Counted from the stretch's first letter, positions 1 to 6,292 are shown. The stretch: 6,626 nt of DNA from Desulfatibacillaceae bacterium (GCA_030018745.1 JASEHB010000141.1:1-6626); one strand, 5' to 3'. Program-made: numbers and translations. Notes: generated by a model not told the origin, from the sequence alone.

Positions 1-272
1 CAGGCCTTGTGTTCTTTGGCCTGCTCTACACGCCTGTGGAAATGGCCCTCTCTGTGGGTATAAACGCCCTTTCCCGCTTCCACGAGTACCAGGCAGATGC
101 CTTTGCAGCCCAAACCACTGGCAGGCCAAAAAGCATGGCCGATGCGCTCAAAAGGCTTTCAAAGGACAGCCTGCAAAACCTTACCCCTCATCCCTTTTTT
201 GTGTGGCTGCACCACACACATCCGCCGGTGCTTGAGAGAATAAGGGCAATTACGCCAGACAGCAAAGGCTGA
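1..272 (+). CDS. M48/Ste24-type zinc metalloprotease, C-terminal part only
   Basis: The reading frame is open to the left edge, so the true start and the HExxH zinc motif lie outside the window; the GTG at position 9 is internal, not a start. What is visible matches the C-terminus of the Ste24 (CAAX protease 1-like) branch of peptidase family M48. The segment ALSRFHEYQADAFA holds the Glu (codon 84-86) that in this family is the third zinc ligand, and HPFFVWLHHTHPPVLERIRAI is the family's characteristic C-terminal block. Members are integral membrane endopeptidases of the inner membrane, linked in bacteria to membrane-protein or lipoprotein quality control; the exact substrate here is unknown. 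The gene converges on the aldehyde dehydrogenase gene with only 30 bases between stop codons, so it is not part of the mla operon. The family call is secure; the specific role is not. Confidence 0.9.
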   Translation, partial: GLVFFGLLYTPVEMALSVGINALSRFHEYQADAFAAQTTGRPKSMADALKRLSKDSLQNLTPHPFFVWLHHTHPPVLERIRAITPDSKG

Positions 273-302
273 GGGGACAGGTTTTTTTAACGGGCAACCC
301 CT

Positions 303-1760
303 TTAAACCTTGCCAGCCATAAACCTTATGACGCGCTCCAGGGCCTTTGTGTAAGGAGGCCGGAGCAAAAACTGGGCATTGAGCCTTGGCTGAACAAAAA
401 CGCTTTTGCAATGGGAGAAGGTCAAAAAGCCTTCCTTTGCATGGTATGCGCCCATGCCCGATTCCCCCACCCCGCCAAATGGCAGATCATCCTGGGCCAC
501 CTGGAGTATGGTTTCATTAACACAGGCCCCGCCCGAAACCGTGCGGGAGAGCACTGTTTCAACAACCTTGTCATCATCTGAAAAAACATACAGAGCCAGC
601 GGCCTGGGCCGCTCGTTGATATAGGTTATGGCATCATTTAAGGTCTCGTATTCCACTATGGGCAGAATGGGGCCGAAAATCTCCTCGCTGCTTATGCGCA
701 TGGAAGCGGTGGGGTCCAGCACCAGGGTGGGGGCAATTTTTTTGCCTTCAGGCTCCAGGTTTTCCCCTGCCGGATTTATGACCACAATGTTTGCGCCCTT
801 GTTTTTTGCGTCTTCCACAAGGCCTGTAAGCCGCTGGTAATGGTTTTGGCTCACAATGGCCGTGTAGTCCGGGTTATGGGCGATTGTAGGGTAAAAACGC
901 ATCAGGCGGCTTTTAATTTCATCCACAAAACTATCCCTGTCGGCCCTTTGCACCAGTACAAAATCCGGGGCAACGCAGGTTTGGCCTGCATTGAAAAACT
1001 TGCCTGCTGCAATGTGGTCTGCCGCCAGGGCCACATTTGCGCCCGAAGCCACCAGGGCCGGGGACTTGCCGCCAAGCTCCAGGGTGACCGGGGTGAGATT
1101 TTTGGCCGCCTGCTCCATGACCACCTTGCCTAAAGCCGTGGAGCCTGTAAACAGCAGATGATTTAAGGGCAGCTTTGTGAAGGCCGCGCCAATCTCCGGT
1201 CCGCCTGTTGCCACAAAAACCTTTTCAGGCAAAAAAATCTGCGCCAAAAGCTCCTTCATAAGCTCGGCCGTGCGGGGGGTTATTTCCGAGGGCTTTAGCA
1301 TGACGCGGTTGCCTGCGGCAATGGCTGTGGCAAGGGGCATCATGGCAAGGTAAAAGGGATAGTTCCACGGCGCAATAACCCCCACAACGCCAAGGGGCTG
1401 AATCATTATTTTTGCGGATGCAGGAAAGAATATGCGGTTGACCGATCTTTTTTCCGGCTCCATCCAGCTCTTTAAATTTTTGCGGATGTGGCTTATGCCT
1501 GCCTGGGTTGTGAAAATCTCGGCAAGCAGGGCCTCGTGGCGGGAGCGCCCGCCAAAATCCTCATCCATTGCCCTTGCAATGTCATCCGCCCTTCTGGCAA
1601 AGAGCTTGTAAAGCCTGTTCAGGGAGCCCATGCGCTCGTCATAGTCCAACCCGCCATTTTTAAAATAGTCCTGTTTCTGACGGTCAAAGGCTTCGTTAAG
1701 CCAAAGCGTTGAATCCTGGGTTTGTTCGGGGGTTTGCCGGGTCTTTTTTGTGCGGGCCAT
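303..1760 (-). CDS. Aldehyde dehydrogenase, coniferyl-aldehyde-dehydrogenase-like
   Basis: This is a full-length NAD(P)-dependent aldehyde dehydrogenase of 485 residues that oxidises an aldehyde to its carboxylate in the cytoplasm. Visible family motifs are PWNYP with Asn133, MLKPSE with Lys156 (cofactor contact), FTGST at 204-208 (Rossmann fold), LELGGKSP with general base Glu228, GQTC with catalytic Cys262, EEIFGP with Glu360, and LPFGG near 426-430. The PLGVVGVIAPWNYP block and overall style resemble the CalB/coniferyl aldehyde dehydrogenase branch, which is also close to ALDH3-type medium- and long-chain aldehyde enzymes; the substrate cannot be read from sequence. The frame is open up to 1850, but I place the start at the ATG at 1760 because AAGGAGG (1771-1777) precedes it and the extra 30 residues look non-native. 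It follows mlaA on the same strand after 111 bases and may have its own promoter. All catalytic residues are intact. Confidence 0.94.
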   Translation of the reverse strand: MARTKKTRQTPEQTQDSTLWLNEAFDRQKQDYFKNGGLDYDERMGSLNRLYKLFARRADDIARAMDEDFGGRSRHEALLAEIFTTQAGISHIRKNLKSWMEPEKRSVNRIFFPASAKIMIQPLGVVGVIAPWNYPFYLAMMPLATAIAAGNRVMLKPSEITPRTAELMKELLAQIFLPEKVFVATGGPEIGAAFTKLPLNHLLFTGSTALGKVVMEQAAKNLTPVTLELGGKSPALVASGANVALAADHIAAGKFFNAGQTCVAPDFVLVQRADRDSFVDEIKSRLMRFYPTIAHNPDYTAIVSQNHYQRLTGLVEDAKNKGANIVVINPAGENLEPEGKKIAPTLVLDPTASMRISSEEIFGPILPIVEYETLNDAITYINERPRPLALYVFSDDDKVVETVLSRTVSGGACVNETILQVAQDDLPFGGVGESGMGAYHAKEGFLTFSHCKSVFVQPRLNAQFLLRPPYTKALERVIRFMAGKV

Positions 1761-1770
1761 ATACTGCAAG

Positions 1771-1777
1771 CCTCCTT
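1771..1777 (-). promoter_or_regulatory. Ribosome binding site deciding the ALDH start
   Basis: The minus strand reads AAGGAGG followed by ten bases and ATG at 1760. The spacing is slightly long, but this is the only strong Shine-Dalgarno in the region. It argues for the 485-residue start over the open frame that begins upstream at 1850. Confidence 0.7.
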
Positions 1778-1821
1778 CCAAAGGGGGTAAGATGCAAATA
1801 GGGTGCGCGGTTATTTTTATA

Positions 1822-1850
1822 AGGATAATGCTCAAATACGGGTTTGCCAA
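1822..1850 (-). promoter_or_regulatory. Possible sigma70 promoter for the ALDH gene
   Basis: In the mlaA-ALDH gap the minus strand carries TTGGCA (1845-1850), a 17-base spacer and TATCCT (1822-1827), giving 5/6 and 4/6 matches to the consensus boxes. A second AT-rich stretch (TATAAAA) follows directly. It would place the start of transcription about 50-55 bases before the ALDH start codon. The spacing is ideal but the -10 box is weak, so this is only a candidate; the gene could also be read through from mlaA. Confidence 0.3.
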
Positions 1851-1871
1851 CAGGAAAACCGCTAACAGCTT

Positions 1872-2861
1872 TTATCTGCCAATGGCTCCCTGCTCGATTT
1901 TGTGCGCCCGGTTTTGCAGGTAGGCGTTGCGCAGGCCAACATAGGGGTCCAAAGACATTTCCTTGAAGGCCTCGTAGTTGCCCACACGCAGGGATGCGTT
2001 GTTGAAGTAGCCGAAGGCGGAAAGCCCTGAAGAGGCCCAGGCAGGATCTATATGAGCTATGGGGTTTAAAAAGTAGTCGCCCACAAGGCCTGCGGAATCG
2101 CGCAGCGAGCTTGGCCCCAAAATCGGCCACACTATATATATGCCATGCCCCATGCCGTATGTGGCAAAGGTCTGGCCCATGTCCCTGTCGCTTTTGGGAA
2201 AGCGCGGGTCGTGGCTTGTCATATCCCGCAGACCGACTATGCCCACCGTGGAGTTTATGAGAAAAGCGGCAAATTCCGCACCTGCCTCGTTTGCCCTGCC
2301 CTGGAAAACGCAGTTTACAAAGCGAACCGGGAAAAGCGCATTGCGGAAAAAGTTTGAAATGCTTATGCGGGCCTGACGGGGGGTTATCTTGTTATAGACC
2401 TCGGCCGAGGGCTTGACCACCCAGAAGTACATCCTGTCGTTAAAGGTGAACATGGCCCGGTTGAAGCCCTCAAGCGGGTCTGGAGCGCGGGCGTGCACAG
2501 AGGCTGATGGGTCCTCGTCATCCAGAAAGTCCAAATCGTCATCAAGCAAACCCAAATCATCATCAGCCAGGGCCGAATCATCATCAAGCAGAGCCGCATC
2601 ATCATCCGGGTCTGAATTACCAGGGCCTTGCAAATCATCCTGCCTCATGCCGGAGGCAGGCCCCTGTGCATCTGTTGCCAGGGAAGCCACATAGCCTCCA
2701 TAGGGCTGGATAACCGAATCGGGAAGCGGCTCCTGGTTGATGGGAGGCGGTCCGTCAGGCGGGGAGAATCCGGCGCAACCCGAAACTGCAAGGGCAAGAC
2801 AAAGAGCGGCCGCTAAAGGCCAAAAGGCCTTTGGGCCGTGGCTAGAGAGAATCCTTTTCAC
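1872..2861 (-). CDS. mlaA: MlaA/VacJ outer-membrane phospholipid-transport lipoprotein with acidic N-terminal linker
   Basis: MlaA is the outer-membrane component of the Mla system; it forms a ring-shaped channel that exchanges mislocalised phospholipid with periplasmic MlaC. The 329-residue product starts with a lipoprotein signal peptide ending in the lipobox VSGC, with lipidated Cys29; Ala follows the Cys, which is compatible with Lol sorting to the outer membrane. The MlaA core begins at DPLEGFNRAM (residue 128) and includes the family block WPILGPSSLRDSAG (245-258). Residues 30-127 form a long hydrophilic linker absent from E. coli MlaA (251 residues in total). Within it, 84-117 is an Asp-rich heptad repeat, listed separately. 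The start is a GTG lying inside mlaC: the two genes overlap by 20 bases, so translation is probably coupled, with a GAGGG just upstream as a weak, close Shine-Dalgarno. The family call is very secure. Confidence 0.95.
   Translation of the reverse strand: MKRILSSHGPKAFWPLAAALCLALAVSGCAGFSPPDGPPPINQEPLPDSVIQPYGGYVASLATDAQGPASGMRQDDLQGPGNSDPDDDAALLDDDSALADDDLGLLDDDLDFLDDEDPSASVHARAPDPLEGFNRAMFTFNDRMYFWVVKPSAEVYNKITPRQARISISNFFRNALFPVRFVNCVFQGRANEAGAEFAAFLINSTVGIVGLRDMTSHDPRFPKSDRDMGQTFATYGMGHGIYIVWPILGPSSLRDSAGLVGDYFLNPIAHIDPAWASSGLSAFGYFNNASLRVGNYEAFKEMSLDPYVGLRNAYLQNRAHKIEQGAIGR
2511..2606 (-). repeat. 21-bp tandem repeat encoding acidic DDDxxLx heptads in MlaA
   Basis: Residues 86-117 of MlaA read as four consecutive heptads (DDDAALL, DDDSALA, DDDLGLL, DDDLDFL) followed by DDED. 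In the DNA the same period appears as 21-base units built around TCATCATC on the plus strand. The unit size equals seven codons, so gain or loss of units keeps the frame. The segment lies between the lipid anchor and the folded MlaA domain. Confidence 0.85.
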
Positions 2862-3567
2862 CTGCCCTCTGCCTTTCCACCGTGGATTCCAGCCTGTTGA
2901 TTAAGTCCTGGGCGTTTCCCCGCATCATGATGTCATTGAACTGGGAGCGGTAGTTTTTCACAAGGCTCACGCCTTCAACATTCACATCATAGATCTTCCA
3001 GGCCCCGCCAGCCAGATAGACCGAGTAATCAATGGGCAGCATCTGCCCCTTTTCCAGGCGGATGCCCGTGCTGACAACAGCCATTTCGTCTGTAACCTGG
3101 TTGACTCCGGTGATGACAACCTGCTCGCCGGAATAGGAGTCCTGAATCTTGGAAAGATAGGTGTTGCCCAATAGCTCTGCAAAAAGGTCGCGGAACTTCC
3201 GGCGCTCCTCAAGGTTTAAAATGCGCCAGTTGCGGGCCAGCGCCCTTTTGGATATTTCCGTGAAATCAAAAACCCCGTCAATGGCTTTGCGAAGGGCCTT
3301 GCGCTGCTCGTCCTTAAGGGCCGGGTCATCGCCCTGATAGGCAGGGTCTGCAAGGATGGCCACAACATCATTCATGGGATCCTGTATGGCCTGGGCAGGA
3401 CCCGTGATTTTGGCAGGGGCCTCCACAACAACAGCCACCACCTCATCCACAGGCTCCTGTATGGCCTGGGCAGGGTCCTGAATTTCGACCGGCTCCGCCC
3501 ATGCCTGAAGCACAAGAAAAAACACGGCAAAAATTAAAATGCCACCAATTTTAACAGCGGTTTTCAC
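2842..3567 (-). CDS. mlaC: MlaC periplasmic phospholipid-binding shuttle protein
   Basis: MlaC (Tol_Tol_Ttg2/PF05494 family) carries one phospholipid at a time between MlaA at the outer membrane and the MlaFED complex at the inner membrane. The 241-residue product has a clear Sec signal peptide: Lys near the N-terminus, hydrophobic stretch 7-20, then AWA before Glu25. Core family features follow, including FDFTEISKRALARNWR (100-115), the EERRKF...LLGNTYL helix, the strand region GEQVVI, and DYSVYLAGGAWKIYDV. It is about 30 residues longer than E. coli MlaC. The excess is explained by an N-terminal 25-residue tandem duplication, listed separately. Translation starts at GTG, supported by a perfect AGGAGG at 7-base spacing. 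It lies 36 bases after mlaD and overlaps the start of mlaA. Confidence 0.94.
   Translation of the reverse strand: MKTAVKIGGILIFAVFFLVLQAWAEPVEIQDPAQAIQEPVDEVVAVVVEAPAKITGPAQAIQDPMNDVVAILADPAYQGDDPALKDEQRKALRKAIDGVFDFTEISKRALARNWRILNLEERRKFRDLFAELLGNTYLSKIQDSYSGEQVVITGVNQVTDEMAVVSTGIRLEKGQMLPIDYSVYLAGGAWKIYDVNVEGVSLVKNYRSQFNDIMMRGNAQDLINRLESTVERQRAGEKDSL
3334..3483 (-). repeat. Tandem 75-bp (25-residue) duplication at the mature N-terminus of MlaC
   Basis: Residues 29-53 and 54-78 are two copies of one segment. The first contains DPAQAIQEPVDEVVAVV and the second GPAQAIQDPMNDVVAIL. At DNA level a 20-base stretch is identical in both copies (plus strand 3380-3399 and 3455-3474), offset by exactly 75 bases. 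The second copy is in the place where the first helix of MlaC normally starts, so the first copy is the addition. Confidence 0.9.
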
Positions 3568-3574
3568 TTAACAA

Positions 3575-3580
3575 CCTCCT
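3575..3580 (-). promoter_or_regulatory. Strong ribosome binding site for mlaC with GTG start
   Basis: The minus strand reads AGGAGG, seven bases, then GTG at 3567. This is the best Shine-Dalgarno in the operon and fixes the GTG start. It suggests the abundant periplasmic carrier is translated more strongly than the membrane subunits. Confidence 0.8.
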
Positions 3581-3603
3581 TGCAGCAAAAATTCCCTTGC
3601 TGC

Positions 3604-4053
3604 CTAGTCTACAGCGCCAAAAACATATTTGCTCACAAGCTCTTCAATATCCACAGCGGATTCGGTTTCCGTGATAAGCCCGCCCGGCTCCAGAATCCCG
3701 TCCGAGCCACCCGGAGAGAGCTTTATGTACTTGTCGCCTATAAGCCCTGATGTCCGTACGCTGGCTATCGTATCTTGTGAAAGCTCGATACTTTTTTCTA
3801 TCTTCATCCATACTATAGCCAGCATTCGCTCCGTGTCCAGTTCTATACGGTCCACCTGGCCCACTGTAACGCCGGCTATTTCCACGGCAGCGCCCCTTCG
3901 AAGCCCGGAAATACCCAGGAATCGGGCCTGCACAAGGTAGGAATCGCCCTTGAACCACTGGGCCTGACCAAGCTGTATGGTGAGGTAGCCCACGCACAGA
4001 AGGCCGATGAGCATGAATATACCCACCGCCATTTCAACATTGAATTTTTTCAT
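3604..4053 (-). CDS. mlaD: MlaD, MCE-domain membrane-anchored lipid-transport subunit
   Basis: MlaD is the substrate-binding subunit of the inner-membrane Mla complex: a hexameric MCE ring on the periplasmic side that passes lipid between MlaC and the MlaE channel. The 149-residue product has a short cytoplasmic N-terminus, one transmembrane helix at about 9-29, and a single MCE domain at about 37-115. The domain shows GLRRGAAVEIAGVTVGQV (50-66) and TSGLIGDKYIKLSPGG (101-116). The tail (DIEELVSKYVFGAVD) is a short helix, as in the compact MlaD type. It lacks the longer C-terminal extension of E. coli MlaD (183 residues). ATG at 4053 is preceded by a modest AAAGG. It sits 57 bases after mlaF and 36 before mlaC, in the same operon. 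The call is secure. Confidence 0.95.
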   Translation of the reverse strand: MKKFNVEMAVGIFMLIGLLCVGYLTIQLGQAQWFKGDSYLVQARFLGISGLRRGAAVEIAGVTVGQVDRIELDTERMLAIVWMKIEKSIELSQDTIASVRTSGLIGDKYIKLSPGGSDGILEPGGLITETESAVDIEELVSKYVFGAVD

Positions 4054-4110
4054 TTTGCTGCACCTTTCCCGGCCCTGGGCAATAAACGGCAGCCCTCTAA
4101 CCGGTTATGC

Positions 4111-5322
4111 TCAACAAACCTTGAAGGTATAAACATTTTTCTCGTCATTAGCCGCCCTTTCCAGAACAGCCTCGATTGATTCATCGGCCCCGGCCTGGGC
4201 AAAGCCCGCAGAAACCATGAGGCAAAAGTCCGGATAAGGCGCGATGGGCACGACATTTTTACGCTGAAGGCTGCGGCTTATGCGCTCAATCAGCTTTTTG
4301 GCCTCATTCATGCCCGTGTTGGGCATTACAACCAATATGCGGTCAAAGCCATAACGGGCGCAGGAGTCAAAAACCCGCAGATGCCTGCCAAGCTCCGCGG
4401 CAAAGTTGGCCATCACGGTCTGGGCCATCACATGGGTACTCTGCTCGGTTATTTCTTCAAGGTTATCCAGCGAAAAAACCACCAGGCAGAAGGCCTGGGC
4501 CGTGCGTGCGGAGCGATCTGACTCGGCCTCGTAGCTTTTGGAAAGCTGCTGCTGGGTACCCATTCCTGTAAGCGCATCGCGGGGCTGCTCCAGCCCCTGA
4601 AGAAACTCGATGATGACCGGTTTGTCCGAGCGCTGCAAATCTTCGGGCGGGCCTTCAAACACAACCTTGCCCTTGTCTAACATGGCAACGCGCTGGGAAA
4701 TGAAGAAAATATCGGGAATCTCGTGGCTCACCATCACACCCGTGAAGCCAAGCCTGCGCTGATAGCTGGAAACCATGGAAAGCACAGCGCTTTTTCGGAT
4801 AGGATCAAGGCCTGTTGTAGGCTCGTCAAAAAGCACCACTTCCGGCGCGGTGATAAGCGCCCTTGCAAGGGAGACGCGTTTTTGCATACCGCCGGAAATC
4901 TGGGAGGGGTATTTGTTGCCAATGGCCCCAATGTCCAACTGGGCCAAGCGCTTTTCCACGGCTGCGGCAACCTCCTCTTTGGAAACGCGCCTCGTTTCCA
5001 CAAGAGGCATGGCTATGTTGTCGAAAACAGTCAGGGAATCAAAGAGAGCCGCGTTCTGGAAAACATAGCTTATTTTGCTGCGCCAGGCCTTTTTCTGCGC
5101 CTTGTTCATGCTGGATATGGGCATTCCGTCAAAAAGGACTTGGCCGGAATCAGGCTCCAGAAGGCCTATTATGTGCTTTAAAAGAACAGACTTGCCGCCG
5201 CCGCTCTTGCCGATGATGGTGGTTATCTCGCCCTTGTAAATGGATAGGTTTGCGCCGTTTAGAACCTTCTGGCCCGAAAAGCTCTTGCATAGATCAACTA
5301 TCTGTATGAGGGGCTGGGACAT
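4111..5322 (-). CDS. mlaF: MlaF ABC-transporter ATPase fused to a degenerate GGDEF-like domain
   Basis: MlaF is the cytoplasmic ATPase that drives phospholipid movement through MlaE/MlaD. Residues 1-245 are a complete ABC domain: Walker A GKSGGGKS (38-45), Q-loop Gln89, signature SGGMQ (143-147), Walker B VVLFDEP (162-168), D-loop GLD (171-173) and switch His200. At 403 residues it exceeds the usual 250-270. The extra part, from PRDALTG (247-253), aligns by eye with the GGDEF fold: a D-x-L-T-G opening, strand LVVFSLDNLEEI (280-291), a TH at 296-297 matching GHxxGD, RVFD (316-319), then RYGFDRI where RYGGDEF is expected, PNTGMNEAKKLIERI, and VSAGFA. The active-site GG[DE]EF is lost (GFDRI), the first metal-binding Asp is Ser284, and the GHxxGD Asp is Gln301, so cyclase activity is not expected. 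The I-site RxxD is kept. The gene starts 5 bases after the mlaE stop, implying coupled translation. The ATPase call is certain; the domain identity is strong but unsearched. Confidence 0.94.
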   Translation of the reverse strand: MSQPLIQIVDLCKSFSGQKVLNGANLSIYKGEITTIIGKSGGGKSVLLKHIIGLLEPDSGQVLFDGMPISSMNKAQKKAWRSKISYVFQNAALFDSLTVFDNIAMPLVETRRVSKEEVAAAVEKRLAQLDIGAIGNKYPSQISGGMQKRVSLARALITAPEVVLFDEPTTGLDPIRKSAVLSMVSSYQRRLGFTGVMVSHEIPDIFFISQRVAMLDKGKVVFEGPPEDLQRSDKPVIIEFLQGLEQPRDALTGMGTQQQLSKSYEAESDRSARTAQAFCLVVFSLDNLEEITEQSTHVMAQTVMANFAAELGRHLRVFDSCARYGFDRILVVMPNTGMNEAKKLIERISRSLQRKNVVPIAPYPDFCLMVSAGFAQAGADESIEAVLERAANDEKNVYTFKVC

Positions 5323-5327
5323 TGTCT

Positions 5328-6131
5328 TTACCGGAGCAGGCTTGTGATTACATAATCGGAAACAAGGATGAGCACGCAGCTCATTACAACAGCCCTTGTG
5401 GTGGAGTTGCTTACCCCCCGTGCGCCGAAGCCTCCCTGGCGTCTGTGGGTGGTGTAGCCCTGGTAGCAGCAGATGGTTATCACAATCACGGCAAACACAA
5501 CTGCCTTTATGAATCCGCCTGTCACATCATCCATCTCCACAGATGCCCGCACCCGGTGGAAATAAAGGTAGGGGTTCATCTTCAAAAGCATGGACCCGGT
5601 TAAAAAACCGCCGAAAATGCCCACCATATCAAACAGGGCCGTCAAAAGCGGAAAGCTAACCAGCGCAGCGGCTATGCGGGGGCTTATGAGGTAACGCAAG
5701 GGGTTTATCTGCATGGTCTGCAAGGCATCTATCTGCTCGGAAATTCGCATCACGCCTATTTCCGCAGCCATTGCAGACCCGGCCCTGGCCGTGAGCATTA
5801 TGGCGGTGAGCACAGGCCCCATTTCACGGATAAGGGTAAGAGCCACAATGGAGCCAAGCGCCCCCTCGGAGCCGACCCCTGCAAGAGCGTAGTAGCCCTG
5901 CAGGCCAAGCACCATGCCGGTGGCAAGGCCTGTGAGCATTACAATGGGTATGGACTGGGCACCGATGAAATAAAGCTGGTCAAGCGTGCGCCTGACCTGT
6001 GGCGGCCAGGTGAAGATAAGGGCCAGGCCCTTTAAAAAAAAGACCGTGATCCCGCCTAGCTCCTGGACAAAAAAGATAAAGGCCCTGCCCAAAGATGCCG
6101 GAAAACTGCTATTTAGGTTTGGGGTATCCAT
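5328..6131 (-). CDS. mlaE: MlaE, inner-membrane permease of the Mla phospholipid transporter
   Basis: MlaE is the membrane channel subunit of the MlaFED complex and is present as a dimer bound to MlaF below and the MlaD ring above. The 267-residue product (E. coli MlaE has 260) shows the permease family core: LTGLATGMVLGLQGYY (66-81), the LIREMGPVLTAIMLTARAGSA stretch at 100-120, and EIGVMRISEQIDAL (124-137), the coupling region that contacts the ATPase. Hydrophobic segments lie at roughly 18-40, 58-80, 91-114, 150-180, 207-224 and 247-266. It is the first gene of the operon. ATG at 6131 is the only sensible start, but its Shine-Dalgarno is poor: an AAGG three bases from the ATG, inside a possible hairpin. 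The family call is secure; the exact start is slightly less so. Confidence 0.95.
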   Translation of the reverse strand: MDTPNLNSSFPASLGRAFIFFVQELGGITVFFLKGLALIFTWPPQVRRTLDQLYFIGAQSIPIVMLTGLATGMVLGLQGYYALAGVGSEGALGSIVALTLIREMGPVLTAIMLTARAGSAMAAEIGVMRISEQIDALQTMQINPLRYLISPRIAAALVSFPLLTALFDMVGIFGGFLTGSMLLKMNPYLYFHRVRASVEMDDVTGGFIKAVVFAVIVITICCYQGYTTHRRQGGFGARGVSNSTTRAVVMSCVLILVSDYVITSLLR

Positions 6132-6132
6132 T

Positions 6133-6165
6133 GGCCTTTTTTAGGAAGCCTTTCAAGAAAAAGCC
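6133..6165 (-). promoter_or_regulatory. Possible RNA hairpin covering the mlaE ribosome binding site
   Basis: On the minus strand GGCTTTTT (6158-6165) can pair with AAAAAGGCC (6133-6141), giving eight pairs with one bulged G. The 3' arm contains the only AAGG near the mlaE start codon. If it folds, it would reduce initiation of the first operon gene. The stem is mostly A-U pairs, so stability is doubtful. Confidence 0.25.
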
Positions 6166-6263
6166 TATAAGGAGAGTTTTTTTCGCGGAAAAACTTAAGT
6201 TGCCGCAAAAAGCCTTGTCCCGCCAAAAAGCCGGGGCAAAACCTTAAAGGTGGTGCCTTGTAC

Positions 6264-6292
6264 TTTTTATCCTGCAAAGAGGTTTCTGTCAA
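6264..6292 (-). promoter_or_regulatory. Sigma70-type promoter for the mla operon
   Basis: The minus strand has a perfect TTGACA (6287-6292), a 17-base spacer and TAAAAA (6264-6269; 4/6 to TATAAT). Transcription would begin near 6257, leaving a leader of about 125 bases before the mlaE ATG. This is the best leftward promoter in the gap and fits the single-operon layout. Confidence 0.6.

Noticed and set aside
272..310. Possible bidirectional terminator between the convergent protease and ALDH genes
   Set aside because: AGGTTT (279-284) and AAACCT (305-310) are complementary, and so are AGGGG (272-276) and CCCCT (298-302), but the loops are long, the stems compete, and the T-run falls inside a loop instead of after a stem.
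1761..1850. Extended ALDH N-terminus from an upstream start at 1850
   Set aside because: The 30 extra residues are outside the family's usual N-terminus, and the strong AAGGAGG lies before the ATG at 1760.
1696..2130. Open frame of 144 residues on the minus strand across the mlaA 3' end and the gap
   Set aside because: It overlaps both mlaA and ALDH in another frame, is rich in Arg, Pro and Cys, and has no recognisable motif.
4723..5181. Open frame of 152 residues on the plus strand, antisense to mlaF
   Set aside because: It is fully contained in the well-conserved ABC domain on the other strand; the composition is that of an antisense shadow.
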